Assembly (NCBI RefSeq): GCF_007830235.1
Contig: NZ_VLKI01000017.1
Location: 49,148 to 113,147, forward strand
Length of the DNA stretch: 64,000 nucleotides
Reading direction: 5' to 3'
From: Cytobacillus oceanisediminis
GTDB taxonomy: Bacteria; Bacillota; Bacilli; Bacillales; Cytobacillaceae
The notes beneath the pieces are model-generated. The model saw only the letters and a program-made list of their open reading frames with translations, was not told the DNA's origin and did not search any database. A program made the position numbers and the translations under genes. Below, one piece after another: positions 1-8,542 of the stretch; within the stretch, counting starts at the first letter, position 1, and each line of letters starts with the position of its first letter.

Positions 1-1084
1 CATGGCGAATGGCAAGATACTGGTAAGGATTCCCATTTACATCAAGGAAAGGCACAATGGTTGTATCAACCCAATAATAAGTTCCGTCCTTTGCTTTGTT
101 TTTGATTTCCCCTTTCCACACCTGGCCTGAGGAAATCGTTTTCCATAAATCCGTGAAAAACTCTTTGGAATGATAGCCGGAATTTATAATCCTATGATCC
201 TGCCCAAGCAATTCTTCTCTTGAATACTTTGAGATTTTGCAAAATTGATTATTAACAAATTTTATGGTGCCTTTTTGATCTGTGATCGCCACTATTGACG
301 ATGCATCAAGGGCAAACTTTAAGTCTATCAGTTCATTGACCGATTTTTTCAGTTCCGCAACGACACGCTTATACTCGGTTATTTCCTTGCGGATAGCCAG
401 ATATTTGTAGGGATTTCCTTTCTCATCCATGAAAGGCACAATTGTCGTATCAACCCAATATAAAGTTCCATCCTTAGCTCTATTTTTAATTTCACCGCGC
501 CAGACATTCCCGCTGGAGATGGTTGTCCAGAGGTTCTCCATAAACTCTTTGGAATGATAACCGGAATTAATGATTCTATGATCTTTGCCAATCAGCTCTT
601 CAGACGAATATTTTGAAACCTCACAGAACTTTTCGTTCACATATTTAATTTTCCCTTTTTGGTCGGTAAATGCTACAATCGTTGATTCATCCAGAGCGAA
701 TTGAAGGTCAACCAGTTCATTCAATGGATAGGACTGCTGTTTTTTCAAACGCGATCGGTCTTTTACAGAATGAAAAACGATTAAAAAATAGCTCTCCTGG
801 CCAAGCTTGAAAGAATTTATTCTATAAAAAATCGAAAAACTTTCCCCGTTCTGATGCCTTCCATACTGATGGACTACTTTACCTTCCTCTGTAGCGAGCG
901 GAGTAATTTCTGGCAATAACTCTTTAAGGCTCTTACCCAACAATTCATTGTCCTTGTAGCCGAATTGTTCATGTGCCTGCTGATTCGCATAGAAGATGTT
1001 GCCCGATTCATTAATAAGAATGGTAGCATCGCTGGAATCAGGAGCAATCTCTCTTTTATTATGTAATTGATTATTCCTGTCCAT
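1..1084 (-). CDS. Multi-PAS-domain sensory protein (partial, runs off left edge)
   Basis: I translated this by hand from the ATG at 1084, which follows GGAGGAAAG. At least 361 codons are present and the 3' end lies outside the window. Three PAS domains are visible: a diverged one (about residues 10-110) and two very similar ones (about 115-235 and 240-360) that share the blocks FVN..FC.ISKYS.EEL.G.DHRIINSGYHSKEF and YWVDTTIVPF. The missing C-terminus would normally carry the output (kinase, GGDEF/EAL or methyl-accepting domain), so the function cannot be stated. It is the last visible gene of the nitrate-reductase operon, 20 bp after the GAF gene, which suggests redox, ligand or nitrate sensing (inference). 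Confidence 0.85.
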   Translation of the reverse strand, partial: MDRNNQLHNKREIAPDSSDATILINESGNIFYANQQAHEQFGYKDNELLGKSLKELLPEITPLATEEGKVVHQYGRHQNGESFSIFYRINSFKLGQESYFLIVFHSVKDRSRLKKQQSYPLNELVDLQFALDESTIVAFTDQKGKIKYVNEKFCEVSKYSSEELIGKDHRIINSGYHSKEFMENLWTTISSGNVWRGEIKNRAKDGTLYWVDTTIVPFMDEKGNPYKYLAIRKEITEYKRVVAELKKSVNELIDLKFALDASSIVAITDQKGTIKFVNNQFCKISKYSREELLGQDHRIINSGYHSKEFFTDLWKTISSGQVWKGEIKNKAKDGTYYWVDTTIVPFLDVNGNPYQYLAIRH

Positions 1085-1104
1085 TTTCTTTCCTCCAGTT
1101 GCAT

Positions 1105-1563
1105 TTAGATTAAGCTGCTCAGCTTTTCTTCCAGCCTTCTGGCGGCTGACCGAACTGTGCTTTGCTCACCTTCATTAATAGGCTGACCGGTTCGATTCCC
1201 AATCAAAAGCACACCTTTGGGAATGCCCTTAAAGTGGATCGGAACTGCATAGGCGAAGTTAAGGCTTTCTGCAAGCATAATTGGATATTCAAGCGCTTTG
1301 CCAGAAATATCCTCCGGGAAGTTCTCCAAATACATCGGCCTTCCGGTTGAAATGACCTTCCCCGCAATGCCTTTTCCGTACCTGACAGTAATCCGTTTGT
1401 ATTTTTCATTGCTATTGCCTGCAGCGTAATGCCACCTCACATCCGGCCCATCCGTATTTTGAAGGGCAAGACCGACAAAATCACATTCCAATTCAGATAG
1501 AACTTTTTCACAGGCTTGATCAATCTGTCCGTTTCCAGCCTGGCTGCACTCCTTATATTCCAT
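1105..1563 (-). CDS. nreA: GAF-domain protein, NreA-like nitrate receptor
   Basis: 152 aa, a single GAF fold over almost the whole length (core about residues 15-150), with no output domain. Size, lack of output domain and position beside a NarL-type regulator match NreA of Staphylococcus carnosus, a stand-alone GAF protein that binds nitrate and modulates the NreB kinase (established for that family). The ATG at 1563 overlaps the last codons of the response-regulator gene, so the two are translationally coupled. The likely role is a cytoplasmic nitrate receptor acting on the operon's kinase. A generic GAF protein is the alternative, because I cannot confirm the nitrate-pocket residues by eye. 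Confidence 0.7.
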   Translation of the reverse strand: MEYKECSQAGNGQIDQACEKVLSELECDFVGLALQNTDGPDVRWHYAAGNSNEKYKRITVRYGKGIAGKVISTGRPMYLENFPEDISGKALEYPIMLAESLNFAYAVPIHFKGIPKGVLLIGNRTGQPINEGEQSTVRSAARRLEEKLSSLI

Positions 1564-2206
1564 ACCCTAACAGCCCCTTTTTTAGTGCATAGGAAACAAG
1601 CTCAGGCCTTGTTTTCATTTGGAGCTTTTCCATCAGATTGCCTTTGTGTGTTTCAACTGTCTTAACACTTATGATAAGCTGTTCGGCAATTTCTTTATTT
1701 GAGAAGCCTTTGGCGATTAATGTCAGAACTTCCTTCTCGCGGTCAGAAAGGAGATTGAATGTGTCGGTGTTTCCTTGCTTCACGGTTCCGATATATTCTT
1801 CCATTAGCCTTTTCGTTGCAGAAGGATGCAAGTATGCATTTCCGCCGGCAACAGAACGGATGGCAGCCACCAACTCATCATGCGGGGCACTTTTTAAAAT
1901 ACAGCCTGAAGCCCCAGCCTGAATGGCCCTGAATAAATATTCCTCATCATCATGCATGGTCAAAATCAGGATAGCTACATCCGGCATAAGTTTTTTTAAT
2001 TCTGAAGTTGCAGACAAGCCATCCTTACCATGGGGCATGCTTAAATCCATTACTACTACATCAGGTTTTAAGTCAAGCGACTGCTGGATCCCCTCATTGC
2101 CTTCCGAAGCTTCACCGACTACCTGCATATCTTCATGATTATTTAATAGCATTTTCAAACCCATTCTAACTACTGCGTGGTCATCGCACAGTAAAATTTT
2201 TATCAA
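1553..2206 (-). CDS. nreC: NarL/NreC-family response regulator
   Basis: 217 aa. The receiver domain (1-120) has the acidic pair DD at 8-9, the phospho-Asp in VVVMDLSMP (about residue 54) and the Lys in ILKSAPHDE (about 104). A LuxR-type helix-turn-helix follows (about 148-210: LSDREKEVLTLIAKGFSNKEIAEQL, then SVKTVETHKGNLMEKL). It starts at TTG 2206, six bases after AAGGGGGAG. The gene lies directly after the kinase gene and overlaps the GAF gene, as in nre loci. It probably activates the operon through the twin GC-rich palindromes at 9682-9715 (inference). The DegU/LiaR families share this architecture, so the NreC name rests on context. Confidence 0.8.
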   Translation of the reverse strand: MIKILLCDDHAVVRMGLKMLLNNHEDMQVVGEASEGNEGIQQSLDLKPDVVVMDLSMPHGKDGLSATSELKKLMPDVAILILTMHDDEEYLFRAIQAGASGCILKSAPHDELVAAIRSVAGGNAYLHPSATKRLMEEYIGTVKQGNTDTFNLLSDREKEVLTLIAKGFSNKEIAEQLIISVKTVETHKGNLMEKLQMKTRPELVSYALKKGLLGYGI

Positions 2207-2298
2207 GCCTGCTCCCCCTTAACATTGTTCGTATAATAAAGGATTTTAAATATGCAACAAGGGATTCGCTTTTGCGCAATCCCTTGTTCTTTCTAATC

Positions 2299-2949
2299 TT
2301 AGTATAACGGAAGGGTAATTTCTATTGAAGTCCCTTCCCCAATTTTGGAATTTATCTTGCATGTTCCATTGATTAAGCACATTCGTTCAATCATAGCAGC
2401 AAGGCCTGTCGATTTTTTCATAGCTGTGTCGACATCAAAACCTTCGCCCTGATCTTTTATGCTGATTAAAAGCTGGCTTGGCTCCCAATGAAATAATATG
2501 CTCGCACTCATGGTATCAGCATATCTTGCTATGTTCGCTAAAGCTTCCTGGCAAACCCGGAACAAGGTAATGCTTTCCCTCTCGCTTATCTGCACCTCTA
2601 CCCCCTCGTTTTGCAGATCAACAGTGATTCCATAAGTGGAAGTATATAACTTTAGATAACTCTTCATAGCCGGGAGCAGACCCAGTGTTGCAAGAGTAGG
2701 GGGATGCAATTCCACAGCCAGAAGCCTGATTTCCTGAATTGTTTTTTCGAGCATTTGCCCCATATCCCCCACATAACCTTTCAAGTCCGGGAGATTTACA
2801 GCTGCTTCAATGAATTGCATGCCGGTGTAAAGACTATAAAGCGTTTGCCCGACCCCTTCGTGTAGCTCCAGGGCAATGCGCTTGATCTCCTCTTCCTGAG
2901 ATTGAATAATGTAGGAACTGATATTATTCTTTGCTGGCTGGGTTTCCAT
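2299..2949 (-). CDS. Sensor-less HisKA_3 histidine kinase, NreB-like core
   Basis: 216 aa, made only of the kinase core. The HisKA_3 dimerisation helix carries the phospho-acceptor in IALELHEGVGQTL (His about residue 29), and the HATPase_c domain has N box VCQEALANI, G1 DQGEGFD and G2 GEGTSIEI. Staphylococcal NreB has an N-terminal PAS domain with four cysteines holding an oxygen-sensing Fe-S cluster. Here that region is absent and no such cysteine set is seen. The upstream neighbour is a nitrate transporter ending in a PAS domain, and the downstream neighbours are the response regulator, a GAF protein and a multi-PAS protein, so input probably comes from partners (inference). It is 52 bp from the transporter gene. 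Confidence 0.8.
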   Translation of the reverse strand: METQPAKNNISSYIIQSQEEEIKRIALELHEGVGQTLYSLYTGMQFIEAAVNLPDLKGYVGDMGQMLEKTIQEIRLLAVELHPPTLATLGLLPAMKSYLKLYTSTYGITVDLQNEGVEVQISERESITLFRVCQEALANIARYADTMSASILFHWEPSQLLISIKDQGEGFDVDTAMKKSTGLAAMIERMCLINGTCKINSKIGEGTSIEITLPLY

Positions 2950-3001
2950 TTCACCCCTCCTCCTTGCTATTAAAATGCAATTTTAAAAAAAGTCTGACTC
3001 G

Positions 3002-4510
3002 TTATTTCGCATGTTTCACTCTATGGCTTGAGATATCACTAAACATTCCGGCATATTGTATTACATCTCCGGCATCATTTTTAATCGCACTTATGGTGAG
3101 CCATTGCAGGTATTCCTCCCCATCTTTACGACTGTTCCAAATTTCCCCTTGCCAGAATCCCCTTGTTTCGATTGTTTTCCATAAGTCCTGATAAAAACTT
3201 TTGGACTGTCTGCCAGATTTAAGTATATTAGGGTTTTTGCCAATCACTTCTTCTTCCAGATAACCAGTGATTTCTGTAAATGCGGGATTTACAGATATAA
3301 TCTTTCCATTCTTATCTGTTACCAGTATACCCTCAACGGTGTGGTCAATCACCTGGCTTGCAATTTCCATTTTCCCTTGGAAGTACATCCATATAACCAG
3401 GATTAGACTGGCAAGCGCTACTTCAGACAACGCCATAAAGCCAATTGCATAATGGCCAGTCATATTAAATAACAGTGTCAAGATCAGCGGCGGGAAGAAT
3501 CCGCCAAGACCACCCATCGCAGAGACAATTCCGTTAACAATGCCGGCCTGCTTTTGGAAGTACATTGGAACAAGCTTAAAGATGACTCCATTTCCAATCC
3601 CTGCAGAGAAAGCAATGCTTAAGCACCCGAATGTATACCATGTGATAGATGGGGATAAAGAAAGAATCACCGCAGATACAGTATAAATCCCAAAAACGAA
3701 CATAAGCAGAATCAATGAATGGAAGCGGTCAGCAAGCCATCCTCCAATCGGTCTCATAGCAGTTGCAAGGACAATAAAGCCCGCTGTTCTTAAACCTGCA
3801 TCCACTTTATCCAGCTCAAAATGTGCAACAAGGAAGTTTGGCAGATAAATGGTGAAGGCGACAAAAGATCCAAATGTAATAAAATAGAACAGGCTTAAAA
3901 GCCAAAGTTTTTCATTTTTATAGACACCTTTGATTTGTTCAAGGAGAGGTGTATTGACCTTAACCTCTTTTTTATCACCAAGAAAGAAGTTAGCGGCAAC
4001 AAAGATTCCAAGAATGACAAGGTAAATTTGCACCGTTGCAGACCATCCAAATTTAGTTGCCACAACAGGAGCAGCAAATGCAGTAACAGCTGTTCCCAGG
4101 TTACCAGCACCGTAAATTCCATTTACAAAGCCGTGGCGTTCTTTTGGGTAGTACTTTGGAAGCGATGTCACCCCAACTGAGAAAACGGCTCCTCCGAGTC
4201 CAAGGAATAACCCGCCAACCAACAGGTCGGTAATAGAATCCGCTATGCTGATATAGTAAACAGGAAGTAATAGCAGGATAAAGCTGAACATAAAAATCTT
4301 TCTTGCGCCGAATTGATTGGCATAGTAGCCTAGCGGAATGCGAAGCAAGGATCCGAGGATTACCGGAACTGCCGTTACAAGCGCCAGCTTATCGGCTGGA
4401 ATATTTATATCTTCCTTGATAAACGGCATAAGTGATGATATTAATACCCATACCATAAAGCCAGCTATTAAATTCATCGTCTGCAAAGGAAGCTGTATTT
4501 TTCTTATCAT
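3002..4510 (-). CDS. narK: NarK/NarT-type nitrate (nitrite) MFS transporter with C-terminal PAS domain
   Basis: About 502 aa. The first ~385 residues form a 12-helix major facilitator with both glycine-rich nitrate-signature segments (GLGGAVFSVGVTSL about residue 108 and AGIGNGVIFKLVP about 300), typical of nitrate/nitrite porters. After the last helix comes a complete PAS domain (about 388-500: GILVTDKNGKIISVNPAFTE, then EEVIGKNPNILKSGRQS, then a GFWQGEIWN..KDG.EY core). Ordinary NarK proteins end near residue 400, so this is a fusion. ATG 4510 is preferred over GTG 4519, which overlaps the upstream stop and sits too close to GAGAG. A membrane transporter carrying a cytosolic sensory domain next to a sensor-less kinase suggests coupled transport and sensing (inference). 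Confidence 0.88.
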   Translation of the reverse strand: MIRKIQLPLQTMNLIAGFMVWVLISSLMPFIKEDINIPADKLALVTAVPVILGSLLRIPLGYYANQFGARKIFMFSFILLLLPVYYISIADSITDLLVGGLFLGLGGAVFSVGVTSLPKYYPKERHGFVNGIYGAGNLGTAVTAFAAPVVATKFGWSATVQIYLVILGIFVAANFFLGDKKEVKVNTPLLEQIKGVYKNEKLWLLSLFYFITFGSFVAFTIYLPNFLVAHFELDKVDAGLRTAGFIVLATAMRPIGGWLADRFHSLILLMFVFGIYTVSAVILSLSPSITWYTFGCLSIAFSAGIGNGVIFKLVPMYFQKQAGIVNGIVSAMGGLGGFFPPLILTLLFNMTGHYAIGFMALSEVALASLILVIWMYFQGKMEIASQVIDHTVEGILVTDKNGKIISVNPAFTEITGYLEEEVIGKNPNILKSGRQSKSFYQDLWKTIETRGFWQGEIWNSRKDGEEYLQWLTISAIKNDAGDVIQYAGMFSDISSHRVKHAK

Positions 4511-4515
4511 TATTT

Positions 4516-5098
4516 TCACGCTCTCTTCTTAATTACATATTTTAAACCAGCATCATGATCAAACGCGGCCCATTCCTTCTCTGTTGCTTCCACAGAGGAA
4601 GTTAGGGGAACCGCAAAGAAATTCATATGGTCAAAATAAATGCGCAAGTGTGTTCCATCAGGGCATAGTCCGGTTTTTTGTATGACTTTAGGGACAAAGG
4701 GGGCTTTGTCATTCCCCTCTTCATCCAGTATCGCTACCTGAACATTTTGAAGGACAAATGCATCCAAATCTTCTTTTTTAATGAGTTCCACAGCTGCCGC
4801 ACCCTCTCTTTGCAGGATAGATATACATTTGGTATCCCTGCAAATATCTCCAGAAAGAGTCACCGGCATGGTCTTCAATAAAATCAATGGTTTCGTCTTC
4901 TGACCCCCACTTGCTCATGCCTTTTACTTCAGCTACAACAATATCCATGCCATCCTCGTTCTTTTCATCAAGGTACCAGTTCAGGCGAACTCCTTTAAAT
5001 AACTCAGTAAGCATTTGATCAACCTCTAATGCAAAGTTTCCAGATGCCTCTCTGACAAAACAAAAATCAAGATAAGTCTCACTGTTCATTAAAATCAC
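4516..5098 (-). pseudogene. Unknown nitrate-operon protein, split by a frameshift near 4800-4860
   Basis: Two overlapping reading frames look like halves of one gene. The upstream half (5098 to 4778, GTG start overlapping the previous TGA, or ATG 5089) runs to a stop after KRGCGSCGTH. The downstream half (to 4516) resumes in another frame with SILQREGAAAVELIKKEDLDAF and continues as a normal soluble acidic protein. Joined, they would give about 185 aa. I do not recognise the family. Position between the Rieske/small membrane genes and narK suggests an accessory or maturation role for the reductase. Possible explanations are a real frameshift mutation, a sequencing error, a translational frameshift, or two genuinely overlapping genes. 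Confidence 0.6.
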
Positions 5099-5286
5099 GC
5101 CCTTATGTTAATCGTCTTTTTATAAGCCAATACAGCCAAGGGAAATAATACAATATTTAACCCGCCGAAAATTAACACATTCACATAGTTTTCATAATAG
5201 TATTGATGGACCATATACTGGGTAAATACAATATTCATCATTAATATAGCCGCCAAAATGATGACGCCAATATAGCTACGCTTCAT
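5095..5286 (-). CDS. Small two-helix membrane protein of the nitrate-reductase operon
   Basis: 63 aa with two hydrophobic segments (about residues 5-25 and 35-56) joined by a short polar turn rich in tyrosine (YMVHQYYYENY), ending in a basic tail. It overlaps the end of the Rieske gene by 11 bp and its own TGA overlaps the GTG of the next frame, so it is embedded in the operon and translationally coupled. I do not recognise a named family. A role as a small subunit or assembly factor of the membrane-bound reductase is a guess from position only. Confidence 0.75.
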   Translation of the reverse strand: MKRSYIGVIILAAILMMNIVFTQYMVHQYYYENYVNVLIFGGLNIVLFPLAVLAYKKTINIRA

Positions 5287-5800
5287 AACGTTTCACCCTC
5301 ACTGCATAAATTGCTCCATTTTCCACTTTAACCTGTATTTCAGGAAGCGGCCTTCTTGGCGGTCCGGCAGTCGGTGCGCCAGTTTCCACATCAAATTTTC
5401 CGTGGTGGCAAGGACAAACCATTTCCCCTTGTTCCTTTACCCAAAAAACCGGACAGCGCAGATGTGTACAGGCGTTTTGGTAGGCAACATAATTGTTTTC
5501 GGATAATCGAATGAGGATGGCATCATCATGGTCTCCAGGAAACTTGAAATCCACTGCATTCCCTATCGGCAATTTGCTTACATCTGTTATTTTTTTATGC
5601 GGATATTCTTTTTCGCCCAGCCCCATTAATTCTTTTGCAGCTACAGCACCCCATGGAAGGGAGGAAACTGCAAATACGCCTGCAGCTCCAACCAATGTTT
5701 TCATAAATCCCCGTCTATCCAGCTTTCTTTCATTATTCCGTTCAATATTATGGGTGTAATTATCTTCGTTAAAGGGAATTTTATTATTTTTATCTGACAT
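5276..5800 (-). CDS. Rieske [2Fe-2S] protein with Tat signal
   Basis: 174 aa. The N-terminus carries a twin-arginine motif (DRRGFMKTLVGAAG, about residues 28-41) followed by a hydrophobic stretch, so it is exported folded and probably stays anchored. The Rieske cluster motifs are CTHLRCPVFW (about 111-120) and CPCHHGKF (about 129-136), giving two Cys and two His ligands plus the disulfide cysteines; a GAPTAGPPRRPLP proline loop follows. Rieske subunits pass electrons from quinol to a cytochrome. Here the neighbours are a cytochrome b and a cytoplasmic molybdoenzyme rather than cytochrome bc, recalling archaeal nitrate reductases that include a Rieske subunit (analogy, not proof). Confidence 0.92.
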   Translation of the reverse strand: MSDKNNKIPFNEDNYTHNIERNNERKLDRRGFMKTLVGAAGVFAVSSLPWGAVAAKELMGLGEKEYPHKKITDVSKLPIGNAVDFKFPGDHDDAILIRLSENNYVAYQNACTHLRCPVFWVKEQGEMVCPCHHGKFDVETGAPTAGPPRRPLPEIQVKVENGAIYAVRVKRYEA

Positions 5801-5812
5801 CCCTAATCCCTC

Positions 5813-6373
5813 CTAATACAGCTTTGTAATGCCCTGCAGGATTCCCGGCAGATTTACTTTAACGTTTGTTTCGCCTTCCAGGTACGGCATGCTTGTGACC
5901 CATTTGCCGTTATCAAGGTTAAATTGCTTCTTTTTGTTTTCAATTTCCTCATCTGTCAGCCACTGAAGTGTATTGGATGGACATACACTCGCACACATTG
6001 GCGGGATGCCATCCTTCGTCCGGTCAATACACAAATCACATTTATACATTAAGTTTTGTTCGGTATCAAATTTTGGTATGCCATAAGGACAAGCAATCGT
6101 ACAGTTTTGGCACCCAATGCATTTTTCAACGAGGGCAGATAAAACTGCCCCTGTTTCATGGATCTGGATTGCCTGGGCCGGACAGCTTCTCGCACATGCC
6201 GGATTCTCACAGTGAAGGCACATAAGAGGCATCGTCTGCCGGTTAACGAGAGGGTTTACATCGTAAACATAGTTCCTGTTGCGTTCCTCATGCCCTCCAC
6301 ATTGCGTACATGCTGCCAGGCATGAACGGCATCCTATACAGTTTTCTAGTTCCAAGTACAGCCTCTTTTTCAT
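5813..6373 (-). CDS. Four-cluster-type 4Fe-4S ferredoxin subunit (DmsB/NarH/HycB-like)
   Basis: 186 aa with repeated cysteine motifs: CIGCRSCLAAC (about residues 12-22), CLHCENPACARSCP (about 52-65), CIGCQNCTIACP (about 85-96) and CDLCIDR...PPMCASVCP (about 111-132). This is the electron-transfer subunit layout of the DMSO-reductase superfamily, carrying electrons between the membrane part and the molybdopterin subunit. It has no signal peptide and so acts in the cytoplasm. The gene begins at the base after the stop of the catalytic-subunit gene and ends 12 bp before the Rieske ATG, consistent with a stoichiometric complex. Confidence 0.92.
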   Translation of the reverse strand: MKKRLYLELENCIGCRSCLAACTQCGGHEERNRNYVYDVNPLVNRQTMPLMCLHCENPACARSCPAQAIQIHETGAVLSALVEKCIGCQNCTIACPYGIPKFDTEQNLMYKCDLCIDRTKDGIPPMCASVCPSNTLQWLTDEEIENKKKQFNLDNGKWVTSMPYLEGETNVKVNLPGILQGITKLY

Positions 6374-8542
6374 TTATTGCACCTTCTTCATTTCGACTTT
6401 TTCCAGCTGTGCAGCACATGCCTTAAATTCCGGCATACGGGAAATTGGATCCAGCGCTGCTATTGTTAATAGATTAATAGAGTCCTCGTGTCCAAAATGG
6501 TAAGGAACGAAAACCGTATCCTTTCGAATTGCTTCTGTTATTTTCACTTTATAGATGGCTTCGCCCCTTCTAGTAAACAGGCGGACTCTTTCTTCATGTT
6601 CCATATTGTATTTCGCTGCTGTTTCAGGATGGACCTCCACAAATGGCTCAGGGCACATGTCATGCAGGAACGGAATCCTTCTTGTCTGGTTTCCAGATAA
6701 ATAGTGGTATACAACACGCCCGGTTGTTAAGCGGAGCGGGTATTTTTCACAAGGTTCTTCAGCCGGCGGGCGGTATGGAAGTGCACATATTTTAGCTTTG
6801 CCATCAGGGTGATAGAACTTTTTATCAAGAAACATATGCGGTGTTCCCTGGTCATTCTCATCCTTGCATGGCCAGAATACGCCATCCTGCTTTTCGATCT
6901 TATCCCAAGTGGCCCCATAGTAATCGGCATTGCCTCCTTTGGTTGCCAATCTGAATTCATCGGCTACATCTCTTGCTGATTTAAGATGGGAAAATTGCTT
7001 TCCTCTTCCTAACCGTTCAGCCAGCTCTACTTGGATCTGCCAGTCTGGCTTGGATTCTCCTACAGGCTCCTGTGCTTTATTGATCTTAATAATTCGTCCT
7101 TCAATATTGGTTACAGTTCCTTCGTCTTCAGACCAGGTAACTGCAGGAAGCACTACATCTGCAAATTCAGCGGACTCTGATAGATAGAAATCTGAGCAAA
7201 CCATGAAGTCCAAAGTTTTCAGCGCTTTTCTTACAAAGTTCTGATTTGGCGCGGATACTGCCGGATTTGAGCAAAGCAAATACAAACCGCGAATTGTTTT
7301 CTCTTCCATCAGCTCAAACATTTCATATGCAGAAACACCTGGCTGCGGCATTTCTTCTGGAGTAATCCCCCAGACTTGGCAGACTTCTTTAACATGCTGA
7401 GGATTTGTGATTTTTCGATATCCAGGCAGAAGATCTGATTTCTGGCCATGCTCTCTTCCACCCTGGCCATTTCCCTGGCCGGTAAAAGTGGCTACGCCTG
7501 ATTTTGGACGGCCAATTTTGCCTGTTACAAGAGCCATGTTGGTGTAACCTGATACATTGTCAACACCTTTGTGCTGCTGTTCTACTCCCCTCGCAAACAT
7601 AACGACTGCATTTGGCGCCTTGCCGTATAGCTCTGCAGCCCGAATGATTTTCTCAGGTGCAATACCAGTCAGCATGCTCGTGTATTCAGGTGTAAATTCT
7701 TTAACAAGTTCTTTTGTTTCCTCAAAACCGTCCGTATGGTTATTGATAAATTCTTCATCAATATAGCCTAATTCGATTAATTGATTAACGATCCCGTTTG
7801 CAAGAGCAAGGTCAGTGCCCGGCTGAAGATCCAGATGAAGGTCTGCCCTTCTTGCAATCGGTGTTTCACGCGGGTCCACCACGATAATATAGCCGCCTCT
7901 TTCCTGAACATTCCAGATGCGGAACATGGAAGTTGGATGGCATTCTGCCGTGTTGCTTCCTGCGATAAACAAGCAGTCTGTTTCATGAATATCTGTCCAT
8001 GGCAGTGTTGAACCTCTATCCACTCCGAAAGAGCGGAGGAAACCGCCGGCTGCGCTTGACATACAGAAGCGGCCGTTATAATCGATATATCGAGTTCCCA
8101 TTGCAACCCTTGCAAACTTGCCAGTCAGATAACATTTTTCATTAGTCATGGATACGCCGCTGAATACTGATAGTGTATCTTTTCCATATTCTGTTTGAAG
8201 TTCAGTAAATTTCTTTGCAATTAGATCGTATGCCTCATCCCAGCTTGCTTCCCGGAATCCTTCGGTTGTTCCTTTTAATGAAGCATCTTCCCTTATCAGC
8301 GGCTTTAGAAGCCGGTCTTTATGGTTTGTCTGCTGATAGGCAGTAACCCCTTTAGGGCACATTTTTCCAACTGTAACCGGCCAATCATATCGAGGTTCAA
8401 CTCCGATTATTTTATTTGTCTGTATATTAACCCGCAGGTTCATTCCGCACTGCATACCGCAATAGCTGCAATGAGTTTTGATTAATTTTTCATTTGGATG
8501 GTTTAAATTCTCGATTTCTTTAAAAAACTTATCCCTTTGCAT
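6374..8542 (-). CDS. Molybdopterin oxidoreductase catalytic subunit, probable nitrate reductase
   Basis: 722 aa. The N-terminal 4Fe-4S motif is CSYCGMQCG plus Cys in MCPKGVTAYQ (about residues 26-65), followed by molybdopterin-binding blocks (NGRFCMSSAAGG, FIAGSNTAECHP, VVDPRETPIARRADLHL, GTDLALANGI) and a C-terminal molydop-binding barrel (TTGRVVYHYLSGNQTRR, SRMPEFKACAAQLE). It belongs to the NasC/NapA/formate-dehydrogenase branch. Cys in NGRFCMSSA is a candidate Mo ligand. There is no Tat signal, so it works in the cytoplasm. The nitrate assignment comes from the NarK transporter and nre-like regulators in the same operon; formate or another oxyanion as substrate is not excluded. Confidence 0.88.
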   Translation of the reverse strand: MQRDKFFKEIENLNHPNEKLIKTHCSYCGMQCGMNLRVNIQTNKIIGVEPRYDWPVTVGKMCPKGVTAYQQTNHKDRLLKPLIREDASLKGTTEGFREASWDEAYDLIAKKFTELQTEYGKDTLSVFSGVSMTNEKCYLTGKFARVAMGTRYIDYNGRFCMSSAAGGFLRSFGVDRGSTLPWTDIHETDCLFIAGSNTAECHPTSMFRIWNVQERGGYIIVVDPRETPIARRADLHLDLQPGTDLALANGIVNQLIELGYIDEEFINNHTDGFEETKELVKEFTPEYTSMLTGIAPEKIIRAAELYGKAPNAVVMFARGVEQQHKGVDNVSGYTNMALVTGKIGRPKSGVATFTGQGNGQGGREHGQKSDLLPGYRKITNPQHVKEVCQVWGITPEEMPQPGVSAYEMFELMEEKTIRGLYLLCSNPAVSAPNQNFVRKALKTLDFMVCSDFYLSESAEFADVVLPAVTWSEDEGTVTNIEGRIIKINKAQEPVGESKPDWQIQVELAERLGRGKQFSHLKSARDVADEFRLATKGGNADYYGATWDKIEKQDGVFWPCKDENDQGTPHMFLDKKFYHPDGKAKICALPYRPPAEEPCEKYPLRLTTGRVVYHYLSGNQTRRIPFLHDMCPEPFVEVHPETAAKYNMEHEERVRLFTRRGEAIYKVKITEAIRKDTVFVPYHFGHEDSINLLTIAALDPISRMPEFKACAAQLEKVEMKKVQ

